From Benincasa hispida (Eukaryota > Streptophyta > Magnoliopsida > Cucurbitales > Cucurbitaceae), in assembly GCF_009727055.1 (NCBI RefSeq), contig NC_052357.1:82589086-82653085 (forward strand): 64,000 nucleotides of DNA, in the 5' to 3' direction. Below the pieces are notes generated by a model. That model searched no databases and was not told the DNA's origin. It saw only the letters and a program-made list of their open reading frames with translations. How positions within the stretch are numbered: the first letter of the stretch is position 1; the number at the start of each line of letters is the position of its first letter. Shown here piece by piece: positions 1-10,764 of this stretch. A program made the position numbers and the translations under genes.

Positions 1-710
1 CTGCCCTTTTCCCTTCGCGTCGCCGCCTTCTCCTTCCTCCTTCACCTTGTCGTTCGTCGCTGCCTTCCCCCTTCATTGCTTGCGAGTTTGTTGTTTATTT
101 TCAAGCTTTCAACAAGGTTCATGCACATCCATCTCATTTATTTTCTCTTATTTTGTATATTAATTTAAGCCATTGTTTTTAATTTCTAGCATGTTGGTAA
201 TGTTGGTAATATTTAATTTCTAGCATGTTTGTAATGTTGGTAATTAATGTTGCTAATGTTTAATTTCTAGCATGTTGGTAATCTAATGAGAATTATGAAT
301 TGTGGATTGTGGATGTTATTGTGAATTGAGTTTTTTTTTTTTCCTTTTGATTCTTAAGGTTATGGATTACATAATTTACTATAATAGATGCTATAATTTT
401 TGCAATTTGGTGGATTATTGTGAATTGTGGATTATGGATGTTACAATTTATGCAATTTGGTGGATTATGGATGTTACAATTTACTTAATTTTGGACTTAG
501 TTTAGGGGCAAAAAAAATCAATAACATTGGGGGCAAAAAAGTCAATTCACCTATTAGAAATTATTTAAAATTTTAAATTCTCCGAACAAACTTAGAATTG
601 TTTATTAAATTAATCAAAATTCATGCTTAATAAAGACTTTGTACTTTGTTCTCTAATCCAGATTATTGTTTTGAATTACAATAAAGAATAGATTAAACTA
701 AGGAATAAGT
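1..710. other. AT-rich DNA, no gene; short tandem repeats
   Basis: No coding region is supported. Between about 188 and 280 the phrase catgttggtaatgttggtaa recurs three to four times with small changes. Between about 405 and 485 a unit of the type ggattatggatgttacaatt is duplicated. The reading frames here are short and low in complexity. The segment probably belongs to the CACTA element whose transposase remnant begins near 711; its left end would then lie outside the window, since I found no CACTA terminus here. Confidence 0.5.
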
Positions 711-1000
711 TATCAGTGGAGTATAGAGAAGGAGTATTCTAGTTTTTAGATATGACAAAGTTTCATGTTAATGATTCCGGACGAATAAGATATCCATGCA
801 AGAATTGTATGAATTCAATTTGAGAAAAAATAGATATCGTGGAACGACATCTATTAACATATGGAATATCTTCCTCATACTGTGAATGAGTGTATTATGG
901 GGAGCTAGTAAACTTATCTAGAGGTTTTGAAAGTCATACAACTCATTCAATACAGAATGTTGAAGTAGATAGTATAGAGGGTAATATTGTGTGGGTGCGT
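711..1000 (+). pseudogene. CACTA (En/Spm) transposase N-terminal remnant
   Basis: Read on the plus strand this stretch resembles the transposase-associated domain at the N-terminus of plant CACTA TNP2-type transposases. The signature DSGRIRYPCKNCMNSI is followed by a block with HLLTYGISSSY and then YYGEL, which matches the family pattern GRIRCPC..C, HLL..GI...Y..W..HGE. What is broken: there are in-frame stops, including one just before DMTKFHVN, one after CMNSI, and one where the family usually has Trp in the Y..W..HGE motif. Downstream catalytic regions are absent. In an intact element this protein would bind transposon ends in the nucleus. I am fairly sure of the family and sure that the copy is dead. 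Confidence 0.6.
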
Positions 1001-1902
1001 AGAGTTTAGTTGTAATCGTTTTGGAGTTGAATTTGTAGGTTTTTGTGTGTTGTTTGATGTTCGGGAGGTTTCATGTTTGTCGTGGGGGGTGGGTAGAGTT
1101 TGATTATACTCGTTTTGTCGTTGAACTTGGAGTTTTTGTGTGTAATGTTTATGAAGTTCTAATGTGTTGTGGGGGGTGGGTTGAGATTGGTTTAGATTGT
1201 TTTGGGGAGAAAGTTTGAGTTTTATGTGTGTTCGTTCTTGTTTATGAAATTTATGAAGTTTGGTTGGACGATTATGAAGTTCTACTGTGTTCTTGTTTAT
1301 TTATGAAATTTGGTTGGATGAATATGACATTTGTGGATGTTTTGTTTATGAAATTTGAACGTGCGTTGGATGTTTAAAGATGATAACATTTGGATGTTTT
1401 TGTTTTATTGTAGGATGTTGTTCGGAGATGAAGTTGGACGATTGTTCAAGATGCTATGTTCCAGATGTTGTTTTCTTTTTTGTATTTATTGACGTTGTTT
1501 TCATTTTATTTCTTTTATGTATTTGTGAAAAAAAATTCTTTTATTTAGTATCGACTTTGTTTTATTGTAGGATATTGTAATTTTTCATTTATTTATTATA
1601 GTATGGACTTCGTTTCCTTTGTTTTATTTATTATGTAAATCTGTTTAAGTTGGTTAATTATGTTTTATGAGTTATTCAGATAAAATATAAAAAAAATTAC
1701 AAATTAAAAATTAAAAATATTTAAAAGACAATTTTCAACTAATGAAAAGACATATTTTACTGCATCAGGAGTTCCTCTCCCCACAGATTTTTTCCAACCA
1801 AACTCCCGACAATCCATTATTCGTTAGGAGAGGCTCTTTCGACGCATTTTCAACCCTTTTCCGGTGAATTATGATGTCGGGAGAAGTCGATTTCTTGTAG
1901 TG
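1001..1902 (+). mobile_element. CACTA transposon 3' end with terminal inverted repeat
   Basis: The segment ends in gatttcttgtagtg (1889-1902), the reverse complement of the classic plant CACTA terminus CACTACAAGAAATC. The trinucleotide immediately outside is aat. Just inside, copies of a tcccgac / gtcggga motif occur in both orientations near 1806 and 1876, as expected of subterminal repeats. Region 1030-1340 is a diverged direct repeat with phrases such as tttgtttatgaaatttg. With the transposase remnant upstream in the same orientation, this is best read as an internally deleted CACTA element whose left terminus is outside the window. Confidence 0.6.
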
Positions 1903-2650
1903 AATTCAATGAAGAAGTTCTTCGTTTATTTTCATACTTCTCCGTCTAATATTCTCATTCTTATTTGTAATATGAGTCACTTTTATATTGCATTTTATTA
2001 ACTATTGTACTTCAACGTCTTAGATGTTGCTTTTTGTGTATTGTATTTCAGTTTTTGTATTCTATTTTGTGCTATTGTATTAACTTGTACGCTAAATTTA
2101 TCTATATTCTAGATTTTTTTAAGAAAAAACACTGTATCTTCAATGTATCGATATCCCCCTGTTTTAGAAATATATATATTAAAAATATATATAAAAAATG
2201 ACATATCCTTATTTTAGTTTTATAGAAATTGACGAATCGCCATATGCGATTGTATATCCGTATCGTGTAACCATATCTGTGTCTATGCTTCATAGATTGG
2301 CTCAATTGTGATATCTTAGCCTTAACATATCAATTTTAGATTTTATAACTCAAATCAGCATTTCAATTACCTCTAATTTATTGAAAATTGGAGGTCTCTC
2401 TTCACATATTTTATTAACTTTTATTTCCTTTTATTAATTGGCAGACTTTTACGTGTATTACTAACTGAGATTGAGAAGAGGTAGAAGTGTAGGACACCAT
2501 ACCACTAGTACTACGTCCTTGATAGTGTTGATATTCTACATGTGCGGAAGCAATTAGGATCTTGAACACTCTAACTACATCCATTTTAGATCTAAAGCAT
2601 GCAAGTTCAAAGTAAAAGTATAGGTTTTTTAGAAAAACAACCTTTGTAGA
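1903..2650. other. Gene-free DNA flanking the solo LTR
   Basis: No gene is supported. The last 190 bases (from about 2461), together with the first hundred bases after 5333, appear to be one older sequence split by the 2651-5328 insertion. Its wording (a phrase such as gtgcggaagcaattaggatc) resembles LTR material, but I cannot assign a family. The stretch 2170-2200 is a simple ata-rich tract. Confidence 0.4.
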
Positions 2651-5328
2651 TGTAACATCCCAAATTTCAGGAAAATTTAAGTTAATTATCTAAAATTATT
2701 GAGTTTAAATTTCCCTTACATTTGAAAAATTGGGATTAAATTGAAATAATTGAAAAACTTTTATTGGTTAAATTGAATTTAATTGATTAGATATTCGAAG
2801 TAATTATCTTGAAAATATTGAATTTTTTTTCCTTTTGATTTTGGATTTTAGGGCCAACTTAAAAAAAATTAAAAGAGATAATTAATTTCATGTGGTTTTG
2901 AATTGATTTAATTATTTGGAAGAATTTAATTTGTATCAAATTGATAGATCTTATGCCCTCTAAATTAAGATAATTTGAAAAGTTAAATTGATTTATAAAT
3001 TTAATAGAATCTTTAGAGATTTTGGAGATATTGTGACTTTTCAATTGGAAAAAATAAAAGAATTGAGATTTTCTTTGGAAATTAAATGAAAGTGAAACGA
3101 GGCCAAAAATTGGGAGAAAGCAATTCGATTTTTTAGCGATAGCTTCCACAAAATTGTCGATTTCCGGAGTTTGAACCGTTAGATCGTACTCAAATTTAGC
3201 CAGTCTATTTGAGACATATAAAATTTCATTTTGAACGATTGGATCGTTGTTTGAAATTCTGGTTTGTTCATAATCGCTGCTGAATAAAATCTATAAAACT
3301 AGAAATTTCCCTTCTCTCTCACTCTCGCAAACCTTCCTCATGCAAGACCCTCACGACCAGCTGCTAACCTAAACAAATTATGCCGTCCAAAGCAACACCC
3401 GCTGTCTATCTATGGTAGCCATGAGCCAACGCGCCATCAACCGCCACTGCCCGATCTTTGTCGAAATCTTGAGAAAAACCTTGAGTAAGACTTATTTTTC
3501 TTTATAATTTGGGAGGTGAAATTCACTCATTTGATTTTGGGTTAAATTAGTAACCTCTCTTTGGCGTGAAATTTAGATTCAAGATTTAAAAATTTTGAGG
3601 CATTGACCATCAAGCTAGAGACCATTTTTCGTTTTGCAGAAAATTGGTAAAGATCAGTAAGTTCTGGGTTAAATAACGATTGAGCTTTTAAGAAGCTTCA
3701 GATCTCCGCGAGGGTTGAGCGACACCCATTAAATTTTGGTTTTCTTTTTGGTTGATGCCGATTATATTTGGAATTTAGATCCAAGATTGGAGTACTTCAG
3801 AGCGCGTAACATGTTGTCCAGCGAATTCGAGTTTGTTCGGCAAGTAGTTTGGTAAGTGTTGTGATCCTTGTTGTTGGTTGTCGGCCACCTATTGATTATT
3901 GGACTAAAAGAATGGTTTAATTTTAAGTATTTTGAAGGTTCTACGTCGTCATCCATTGAGTTTTAAAATATTCTAAGAGGAGTTTTTGGAGTCGAAATCC
4001 TGCGAGTGTTTGTTGATCAAGTTTCGTTCGTGTAAGTAATTTGGTGACCATTTGATTAAATTTGTTTGTTTGGGTCTTGGTTCCAAAGACTAAAATTTAG
4101 TATTATGCCTGTGTTAGAGGACTCAATTAAGGACTTATTTGTTTGGAGATCATTAGCTTGGATTAATATCTGAATTTGACTTCGAGGTAAGTAATCTTAC
4201 TACTGGAATTATCCACGGGCCAGGCACTGGATGTATTCTAGCATGATGGATGACTGTTATGGTAGTATGACAGCATGATGGATGACTGTCATGGTAGAAT
4301 GATAGCATGATGAACTGATAGTTTAGTATAACCGATGTATGTTCTTGCTTGAGGATCTGAAAGATGTATTTGTGTACATAGATACTTGAATGCTAGCATG
4401 AGATGATATTTGATTTCATGAGGTTGTATGTGATCTGTGGATATTGAGGCATGTGTGTATGTTGTAGAGTCATGATGTTAAGGCATATATGTATGTCATA
4501 GAACCATATTGTGATAATTATGGTGTCGAGCCTATGATAGTGATTTTACTGATTAGTTAGAATGCCCATTAAGTTTGTGTTCCCTTCGGGATTCACTAGT
4601 TATTGTGTTTTCTTCGGGATTCACCAGTTATTGTGTTTCCTTCGGGATTCACTAGTTTGTGTTTCCTTCGGGTTTCCTTCGGGATTCACCAGTTATTGTG
4701 TTCCCTTCGAGATTCACCAGTTATTGTGTTTTCTTCGGGATTCACCAGTTATTGTGTCTCCTTCGGGATTCACCAATTTGTGTTTCCTTTGGATTTACCA
4801 GTTATTGTGTTTCCTTCAGGATTACCAAAGGTAGTGGGCATATTTAGCTACAGTATGATAGAACTCAGTTTTTCATATATGTATGTGTCCCATGAGGACA
4901 AGGACAGTTTATATGTTCCACCAGAGGTAGGCATCTAGAGGACATAGATGCCTAACTTGACCCCAGTAGTGGGGTTACTTACTGAGTATTTTATACTAAT
5001 TCTTTCTCTTGTTGTTTCAGGTAAAGGTAGAGATGCATCGGTGATGAACAAGCAGAATTCATGATCGAGCCACTAGAACTAGTTTTATGCTTCCGTTCAT
5101 GAGATTTAGATTTCTTTTTATGTTTTTCTTAACCTTCAGTTTTGATGTTCATTTTCAGACTTATTTGTTATAATTTATGATTTATAATAAATAAGTCTGA
5201 AAACCTACCGTTGTTTTTAATGTTTGAATTTAATGAAAGTCTTTTGAAGTTATCTTATTTAATTAACATTTATGTCACCATAATTTAGTAACGGCCTAAT
5301 TTAAGTCCAAGGGGGTCAGGTCGTTACA
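2651..5328 (+). mobile_element. Solo LTR, 2,678 bp, TSD gtaga
   Basis: The sequence starts TGTAACATCCC and ends GGTCGTTACA, the TG...CA ends expected for an LTR. It is bounded by a perfect 5-bp direct repeat, gtaga at 2646-2650 and gtaga at 5329-5333. No primer site, polypurine tract or coding domain lies inside, so this is a solo LTR left after recombination between two LTRs, not a complete element. The length and ends are typical of Ty3/gypsy chromovirus LTRs (Tekay/Del-like), an assignment made by resemblance only. A minisatellite lies near the 3' end (4575-4830), and a 38-bp type repeat (gcatgatggatgactgt) occurs at 4230-4320. Confidence 0.85.
4575..4830. repeat. Minisatellite of about 28 bp inside the solo LTR
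   Basis: About nine to ten tandem units, each containing cttcgggattcaccagttat and then tgtgtttc, run head to tail. Some units are shortened (the attat step is missing at about 4650 and 4775) and one has a partial duplication of ttccttcggg near 4670. Open frames in all three plus-strand phases across this block are a by-product of the repeat and not genes. Confidence 0.85.
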
Positions 5329-5896
5329 GTAGAATCCACGAAATGCTCCAATCTACAACTTAAATCTCCTCTCCAATAGCTTGTAGACCATCACAAGATT
5401 TTTCTTACTATTCTTTGATCTTAGATTGGATTGTTGGATCCAAAATGAGAAGTAATTTGAGGAAGAAATTAGAATGGAGAGTTGTTTTGGTGACTGCTTT
5501 GAGAGAACATTTCTTCTCAAAAACTAAGTTGCATCATACTCTTTTTAGTAGAAATTTCATCTCTTTTTAAACAAATCACTCAGGCAATCTAATTGCCTCA
5601 TGGAATGACACACAATCAACTCTTTGGTAAGTGAAATTTAGGTGTAAAAGATAGTGGAGTTGTGGAGTCTTTTCGATTGTTATTAATTGACTGACGTCCT
5701 TTTTTGTAATTTTGAAATTTCCTTTTATTTCAACATATAGCAAAAGAAACGTGGGGAAATTTTGCAACCTTATCCTCTTCTCATGCCTACGATTGGTTGG
5801 ACTAGATGTCCTTATTCCCTTTAGTTAACCATTTTTTCCTGAAGTTAACTACTTAATTTTCAGAGTAACGATTTCGCCGTAGTTTTAAATTCGTAA
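5329..5896. other. Gene-free flank; left side of interrupted repeat copy A
   Basis: No gene is supported. The last 50 bases or so (ttaattttcagagtaacg onward) match bases near 33719-33762 in copy B of a dispersed repeat, and the match resumes at 17146. This is the left shoulder of a sequence split by the element at 5897-17145. The end carries gttttaaattcgtaa (5882-5896), which is nearly repeated at 17146-17160. Confidence 0.55.
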
Positions 5897-6377
5897 AGTG
5901 GGAAAATTAAAATAATATAGTAGTTTTGAAAACAATTTATAAAAATATTTTAGTTTTGAAACTATTTACAAAAATATTGTTTTTTTTAATAGGTCGACGG
6001 TTAAAAATTCGACCAACTTAGGTCGAATTTTCAACACTCAACTTTTACCTTTTTGTTTTTTAATAATTTTCCATTTTATAAATTGTTTACTAATACGTCG
6101 AGTGTTGAAAATTCGACCTTCCTAGGTTGAATTTTCCACATTCGACCTTTATTTTCTTTTTTTAATTTTCCATTTTATAAAAAAAATTTCTAAAAACATT
6201 TTATTATTTTGTTATTTTATTTAAATTCTAAAAAGAACAAATTAAAAAAATAATATCTCATAAAAATAAAAAAGTATAAATTAAAATATCTCATTTATAT
6301 AAAAATAATTACAAAAATCTATGTGTCCCACAAGGCGGTCGTCGTCGACTTCGAGCTGACTGTCGTCGTCGACTTCA

Positions 6378-8283
6378 AACTTGAGATTGCTCTAGTTCTT
6401 CTTGATGTTGCTCTGGTACCTCTGCAGGCGCTTCATGATATAAATATTCACTATGCTCTCCACGAGTCCGACCATGTCCATGCATGTATGAAGACGAAGG
6501 ACCAGCCTCTGAATCATCAAATGCTGGCATCATCATCATCAGACTAACATAATCAGTTGCGTCTGCATCACAGGGGGAAACTCTTCCACATTATGGGCAA
6601 CCTCATCAAACTCATCCTCTTCCCGTACAGGTCCTCTACGTCTAGGAGCTGGTGGAGGAACAATAGGTTTAGTTGTCACTACATATAGCAAGAATCTGGT
6701 TCGGATCATTTGCAACATCACGGAGTCTACTGTTGTTCGATCTCTATGAATTATAAAAAATTAGATAATATTTAAAATAAATTTAAATTAAAAATAATTA
6801 GATAATATTTATTCATTTACCATATGACCACAACTGCTCCCGGGCGAGTGACGTAGCGCCTTGTGATATTATTATACCAATGAATGTAGTCTTGAGTGAT
6901 ATCACTGTCAAACTGTTCAATAGAAACCCCCACTGCAATAAACCTTGCACGATGGTGCCATCACACTACAAAATGTGCAACTTTTTCGGACCAATTTACA
7001 GTCATTAAGTCGATATCATGCAGTAGGGGTTCAGTATTACAAGGCGATGGGACATCCTACTAAAAACCAAATTGTCTCATCACCCTATCAGGAAGATGCC
7101 ACTCACCAATGTGAAAACATATCAGAGGACTCATCGTCCGCCATATGTTTTGACCATTCATAGAAATTGGGCAAAGTATGCATAATAATTTTGTACAACA
7201 CCCAAATAACCTGAAACACAAAATATTATATTGCAGAACATTAAAGACAAATACAATAAAAATGTGTATAAAATACTCAATTAGGTTAAGTGTAATGTAA
7301 CTGGTTAAAGCAGATCAAACATGTATCTATATTGGCTGACTACATGTGTGGCTATCCTAGTCACACAAAATTTGTCTCTCTGCCTAAATTTTTAAATTGA
7401 TAATTTAGAATCTAAATTAACTAGATTAGTGATATAAAAATTAAATTGAATTAAAATAACATACCGAGAACCGTAGGCTCGTCGAGCTAATTAAGCATAT
7501 TAACATGTTGTAGCTGTGGAGCCATTGTGGAAATCGGGCTTTCCCAAAGCCCATAGTTGCAAAAGTATGAGAGGCTCAACTATCTCACGAACCTCAGATC
7601 TTGTTGCTTTCATAATTGTCTATACAACCATACCAAACATGCTCCACCCCACGAATACCACCCCGCATCATAAGATTAGCTAATGTGGCAGGAACATCAA
7701 GTAAACAAAATGACTTGATTTGTCAAAAACAAACTTTCACCCATCATTCGTAGTATATTATGCTCACGGCATATCTTAGACGGTTTCCTTGTCTGCATCA
7801 TCTGCGAGCCCACGGAATTGTGTTCATAACCATATCAAACTTAATCTCGATCCTTTATTTTATCGACAGGTCGGGTCACACCAAAGGTACAGTTGACAAA
7901 CTTGTGACTAGTCATCGTACATCACTTCGGTGACCGGCTCACCGTCAACAGATAACCCCAACAACACTTCAATGTCTGGTAAAGTGATAGTGCACTCTCC
8001 AACAGACATATGAAATGTATATGTCTCAGGCCTCCATCTTTCAACCAAGGCTGTGATCAGATGCCAGTCCAATTGAATAAACCTCAACCTAGCAACCCAT
8101 AGAATCCAGATATGCGCAGTAGCGGTAGTATTCGAGGGTGGAGTGAGATAGTGCGCTGGAGAACTGCCTCTCGACGCCTGCAAGATATTTCTCCAGTAGT
8201 ACGATCTCGCCATACAACAGATGATCGATGAATGGACTGGTCGTACAAAATATAGGATCAACTGGTCCTGGATTTAAAGCCAT
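6378..8283 (-). pseudogene. Plant mobile domain (PMD, MAIN-like) gene, broken
   Basis: The product would belong to the plant mobile domain family (MAIN/MAIL1 relatives, often annotated as 'serine/threonine phosphatase 7 long form homolog'), which occurs as host genes and as cargo of transposons. It begins [10 protein letters not shown] at 8283. Then come blocks carrying [17 protein letters not shown] and [20 protein letters not shown] (to 7908), a decayed middle (7500-7870), the conserved block HDIDLMTVNWSEKVAHF with EQFDSDITQDYIHWY and ITRRYVTRPG (about 6830-7060), and a Pro/Arg then acidic tail with RRRGPVREEDEFDEV (about 6580-6660) ending near 6378. Breaks: a frame change at about 8250, stops and indels in the middle, and frame changes near 7125 and 6570. 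Some gaps may be introns. It lies 560 bp downstream of the transposase fragment on the same strand. Confidence 0.7.
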
Positions 8284-8289
8284 GATCTG

Positions 8290-8775
8290 AAAGAAAAAAA
8301 AATATTTATTTTATGTACAACTTAATTAAAAGAATAATGTACAACTTAATTAAAAAAATAATGTACAACTTTATAAATTATAATAAAAAAAAATTGAATA
8401 TACAATAAAAGTATGTATACTTAATTAAATATACATGATAAAAAGATTATTTATTTCTCAATTAAATAATGTACAACTTAATTAAAAGAATAATGTACAA
8501 TTTAATTAAAAGAATAATGTACAACTTTATTAAGAGAAATTGAATATACAATAAATTATAATAAAAAATTGAATATACAATAAATTATAATAAAAGAAAT
8601 TGAATATACAATAAAAGTGTCTACACTTAATTAAATATACATGATAAAAGAAGTATTTATTTCTGAATTAAAAGAATAATGTATAATTTTATAGATTACA
8701 ATAAAAAAAATTGAATATACAGTAAATTATAATAAAAAAATTGAATATACAATAAAATGAATATATAATAAAAAA
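8290..8775. repeat. AT-rich tandem repeats
   Basis: Short units alternate here: taatgtacaacttaattaaa and attgaatatacaataaatta, each repeated several times with small changes. No coding sequence is present. The block separates the PMD pseudogene from the transposase fragment and probably arose by slippage within the Mutator-like element. Confidence 0.7.
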
Positions 8776-8846
8776 ATATTTATTTCTAAATTCCTAACTA
8801 TCTGGAGCCCGTCTCAGTTACGAAGGACACTTCCTTCGATTATAGC

Positions 8847-9221
8847 CTAACTGATTACAAAATCCAATCGTTGTCGAGTGACTGGTTCTGTCGAATCCAT
8901 CTCGTTGTGATAACGTGAACTTTTTGGTCTACCATATTTTCTCAACAACGATGGATCAGGATGTAAGATGGGCATATTAGGGTGCGTGATCCAGTAATCT
9001 TTATGCGATACAGGTTGAAATTGAAGAGAGTAACATTCAGCATACGTTAATAATTTATAGTAGTCTTCAATAAAGTCTTCATAGTTCAGGTTAAAATGTG
9101 AGCAAACGGCCATAAAATACGAGCATGAAATGGTGAACGCTTGCCATTTCAATGAATTGTTCAAATACAATTCCACTCCCACTTGGTGGTTGGTCATAGT
9201 CAACTTCATCAATACCATCAA
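8847..9221 (-). pseudogene. Mutator-like (MULE) transposase C-terminal fragment
   Basis: The reading frame ends at 8847 and includes CSYFMAVCSHFNLNYEDFIE, which fits the C-terminal half of the SWIM-type zinc finger of MULE transposases (C..H-like metal ligands). This is followed by the family's usual tail DYYKLLTYAECYSLQFQPV, a W-x-tyr stretch and the basic KYGRPKSSRYHNEMD segment. The DDE catalytic domain is not visible upstream: sequence above 9222 is AT-rich, contains a run of Ns (9725-9785), and shows no transposase motifs. The start is therefore not a real start codon but the point where homology is lost. It supports calling the surrounding element Mutator-like. Confidence 0.65.
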
Positions 9222-10400
9222 TCATATTACCATTTGTAAACAACAAAAATCCCAAGCATTTGCGCACCATTTTCTAAAAAAAAAAAAGACAAACAATACG
9301 TTACTAATTGTTATACTAATTATCAAACTTAAATAAAAACAAACCATAATAAAAATCACAATAAGAAATATATATAGGAAATATAAGAAGTTTGTGGGTA
9401 AATAAATATTAAACTTTGTATCAAACTAAAAATATTAAACTTTTTAAAAAAATCACAATAATTTTGTATTATACTTTTTATAAGAAGTATATTAAAAAAA
9501 TCACAATAATTTTGTATTAAATTAAAAATATTGAACTTTTTAATTTATAAACATCAACTTTTTAAGTTTTATGAAAATCAACTTCTTAAACATAACAATA
9601 AATTAAACTTTTTATAAATATTTTTAAGCATAACAACAAATTAAACTTTTCAAATATCATAAGAAATTTATACAAAAAAAATCACAATAATTTTGTATTA
9701 AACTAAAAATATTAAAGTTTTTAANNNNNNNNNNNNNNNNNNNNNNNNNNNNNNNNNNNNNNNNNNNNNNNNNNNNNNNNNNNNNAACTTTTTAAAACTA
9801 TTTTTTCAAATTCAAAATAAAAAATTAAATTAAATTAAACTTTTTCAAACTATTTTAAACTATATTTTCAAAGTTAATACTAGAAAAATCAAATATCATA
9901 AGAAATATATTTCAAAAAATCATAATAATTTTGTATTAAACTAAAAATATTAAAGGTATAAACCTCACAATCTAATGGACGAATGTTATCATAAGAAACC
10001 TAACAATAAACTATACTTCAATACAAACAAAAACAAACAAAATATAAATAAGATTAACATGTTGGTATAACATCCCAACCATAAGATTAACACTAATAAT
10101 AACTACTAAGATTAATACTAATAGAAAAAGAAATACTAACATCAATATGTAAATATTATTGAATTCAACATGATAGATCTACTAAATATAATAAAACTAG
10201 TAATAAATAAATAGTAAACTCACAAATTTAACTTACTTTTTTGGTTCTTTGTTTCCCAAACAGCAACAAAAACTATGAAAAAAAATATAATAGTATGAGA
10301 ATAGGAACAAAATGTATAATTCTTTAAAAAAAATGAAATTTTGTATAGTAAAGATACAAACCTCACAATTTAATGGACGAATGTGGGAGAAGAAGAAGAT
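9222..10400. other. AT-rich gene-free DNA with a 61-base assembly gap
   Basis: Bases 9725-9785 are undetermined. Around the gap, phrases such as aatcacaataattttgtatt and actaaaaatattaaac recur (about 9430-9520, 9670-9720, 9915-9955), so the gap lies in a tandemly repeated stretch and its true length is unknown. No gene is supported. The rest of the missing transposase could have been deleted here. Confidence 0.6.
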
Positions 10401-10403
10401 TTG

Positions 10404-10580
10404 CTGAAGGCGGTGAGAAAATGAGAGGCTGAAGGCGGTGAGAAAATGAGAGGCCGAAGGCATGAGAATGAGAGAACGAAGGCAGTGAGGAGAAAATGAG
10501 ATGCTGATCTTAAAGGTCGAAAGGCAGTGAGGAGGAAAGGCAGTGAGGAGAATGAGGGAACGAAAGCAGTGAGAAAATGT
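10404..10580. repeat. Purine-rich minisatellite
   Basis: Units of the type ctgaaggcggtgagaaaatg and gaaaggcagtgaggagaatg run from about 10404 to 10575. The long open frame on the minus strand across this block is Ser/Phe/Leu-rich and follows from the repeat; I do not consider it a gene. Confidence 0.7.
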
Positions 10581-10764
10581 GAGAAAATGAGAAGAGAGGG
10601 TGGGGGTTATAAGCTTAAAGGTTGAGTTTTCAAAACTCGATCCATGGGTTCGGGAAAATAATATGGATGGGACGGAATGAGACGCTGACACGCTGCAGAG
10701 ATTCATATTTGTTTTAAAGGAGGTCGACGATTCAAATCACTCTAACGCGCGCTGTAGAGATTCA

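Noticed and set aside
4562..4938. Overlapping open frames in three plus-strand phases
   Set aside because: They are produced by the 28-bp minisatellite in the solo LTR; the translated sequences are repeats of one another and match no family.
10233..10706. 157-residue minus-strand frame rich in Ser, Phe and Leu
   Set aside because: It reads the complement of a purine-rich tandem repeat and shows no domain.
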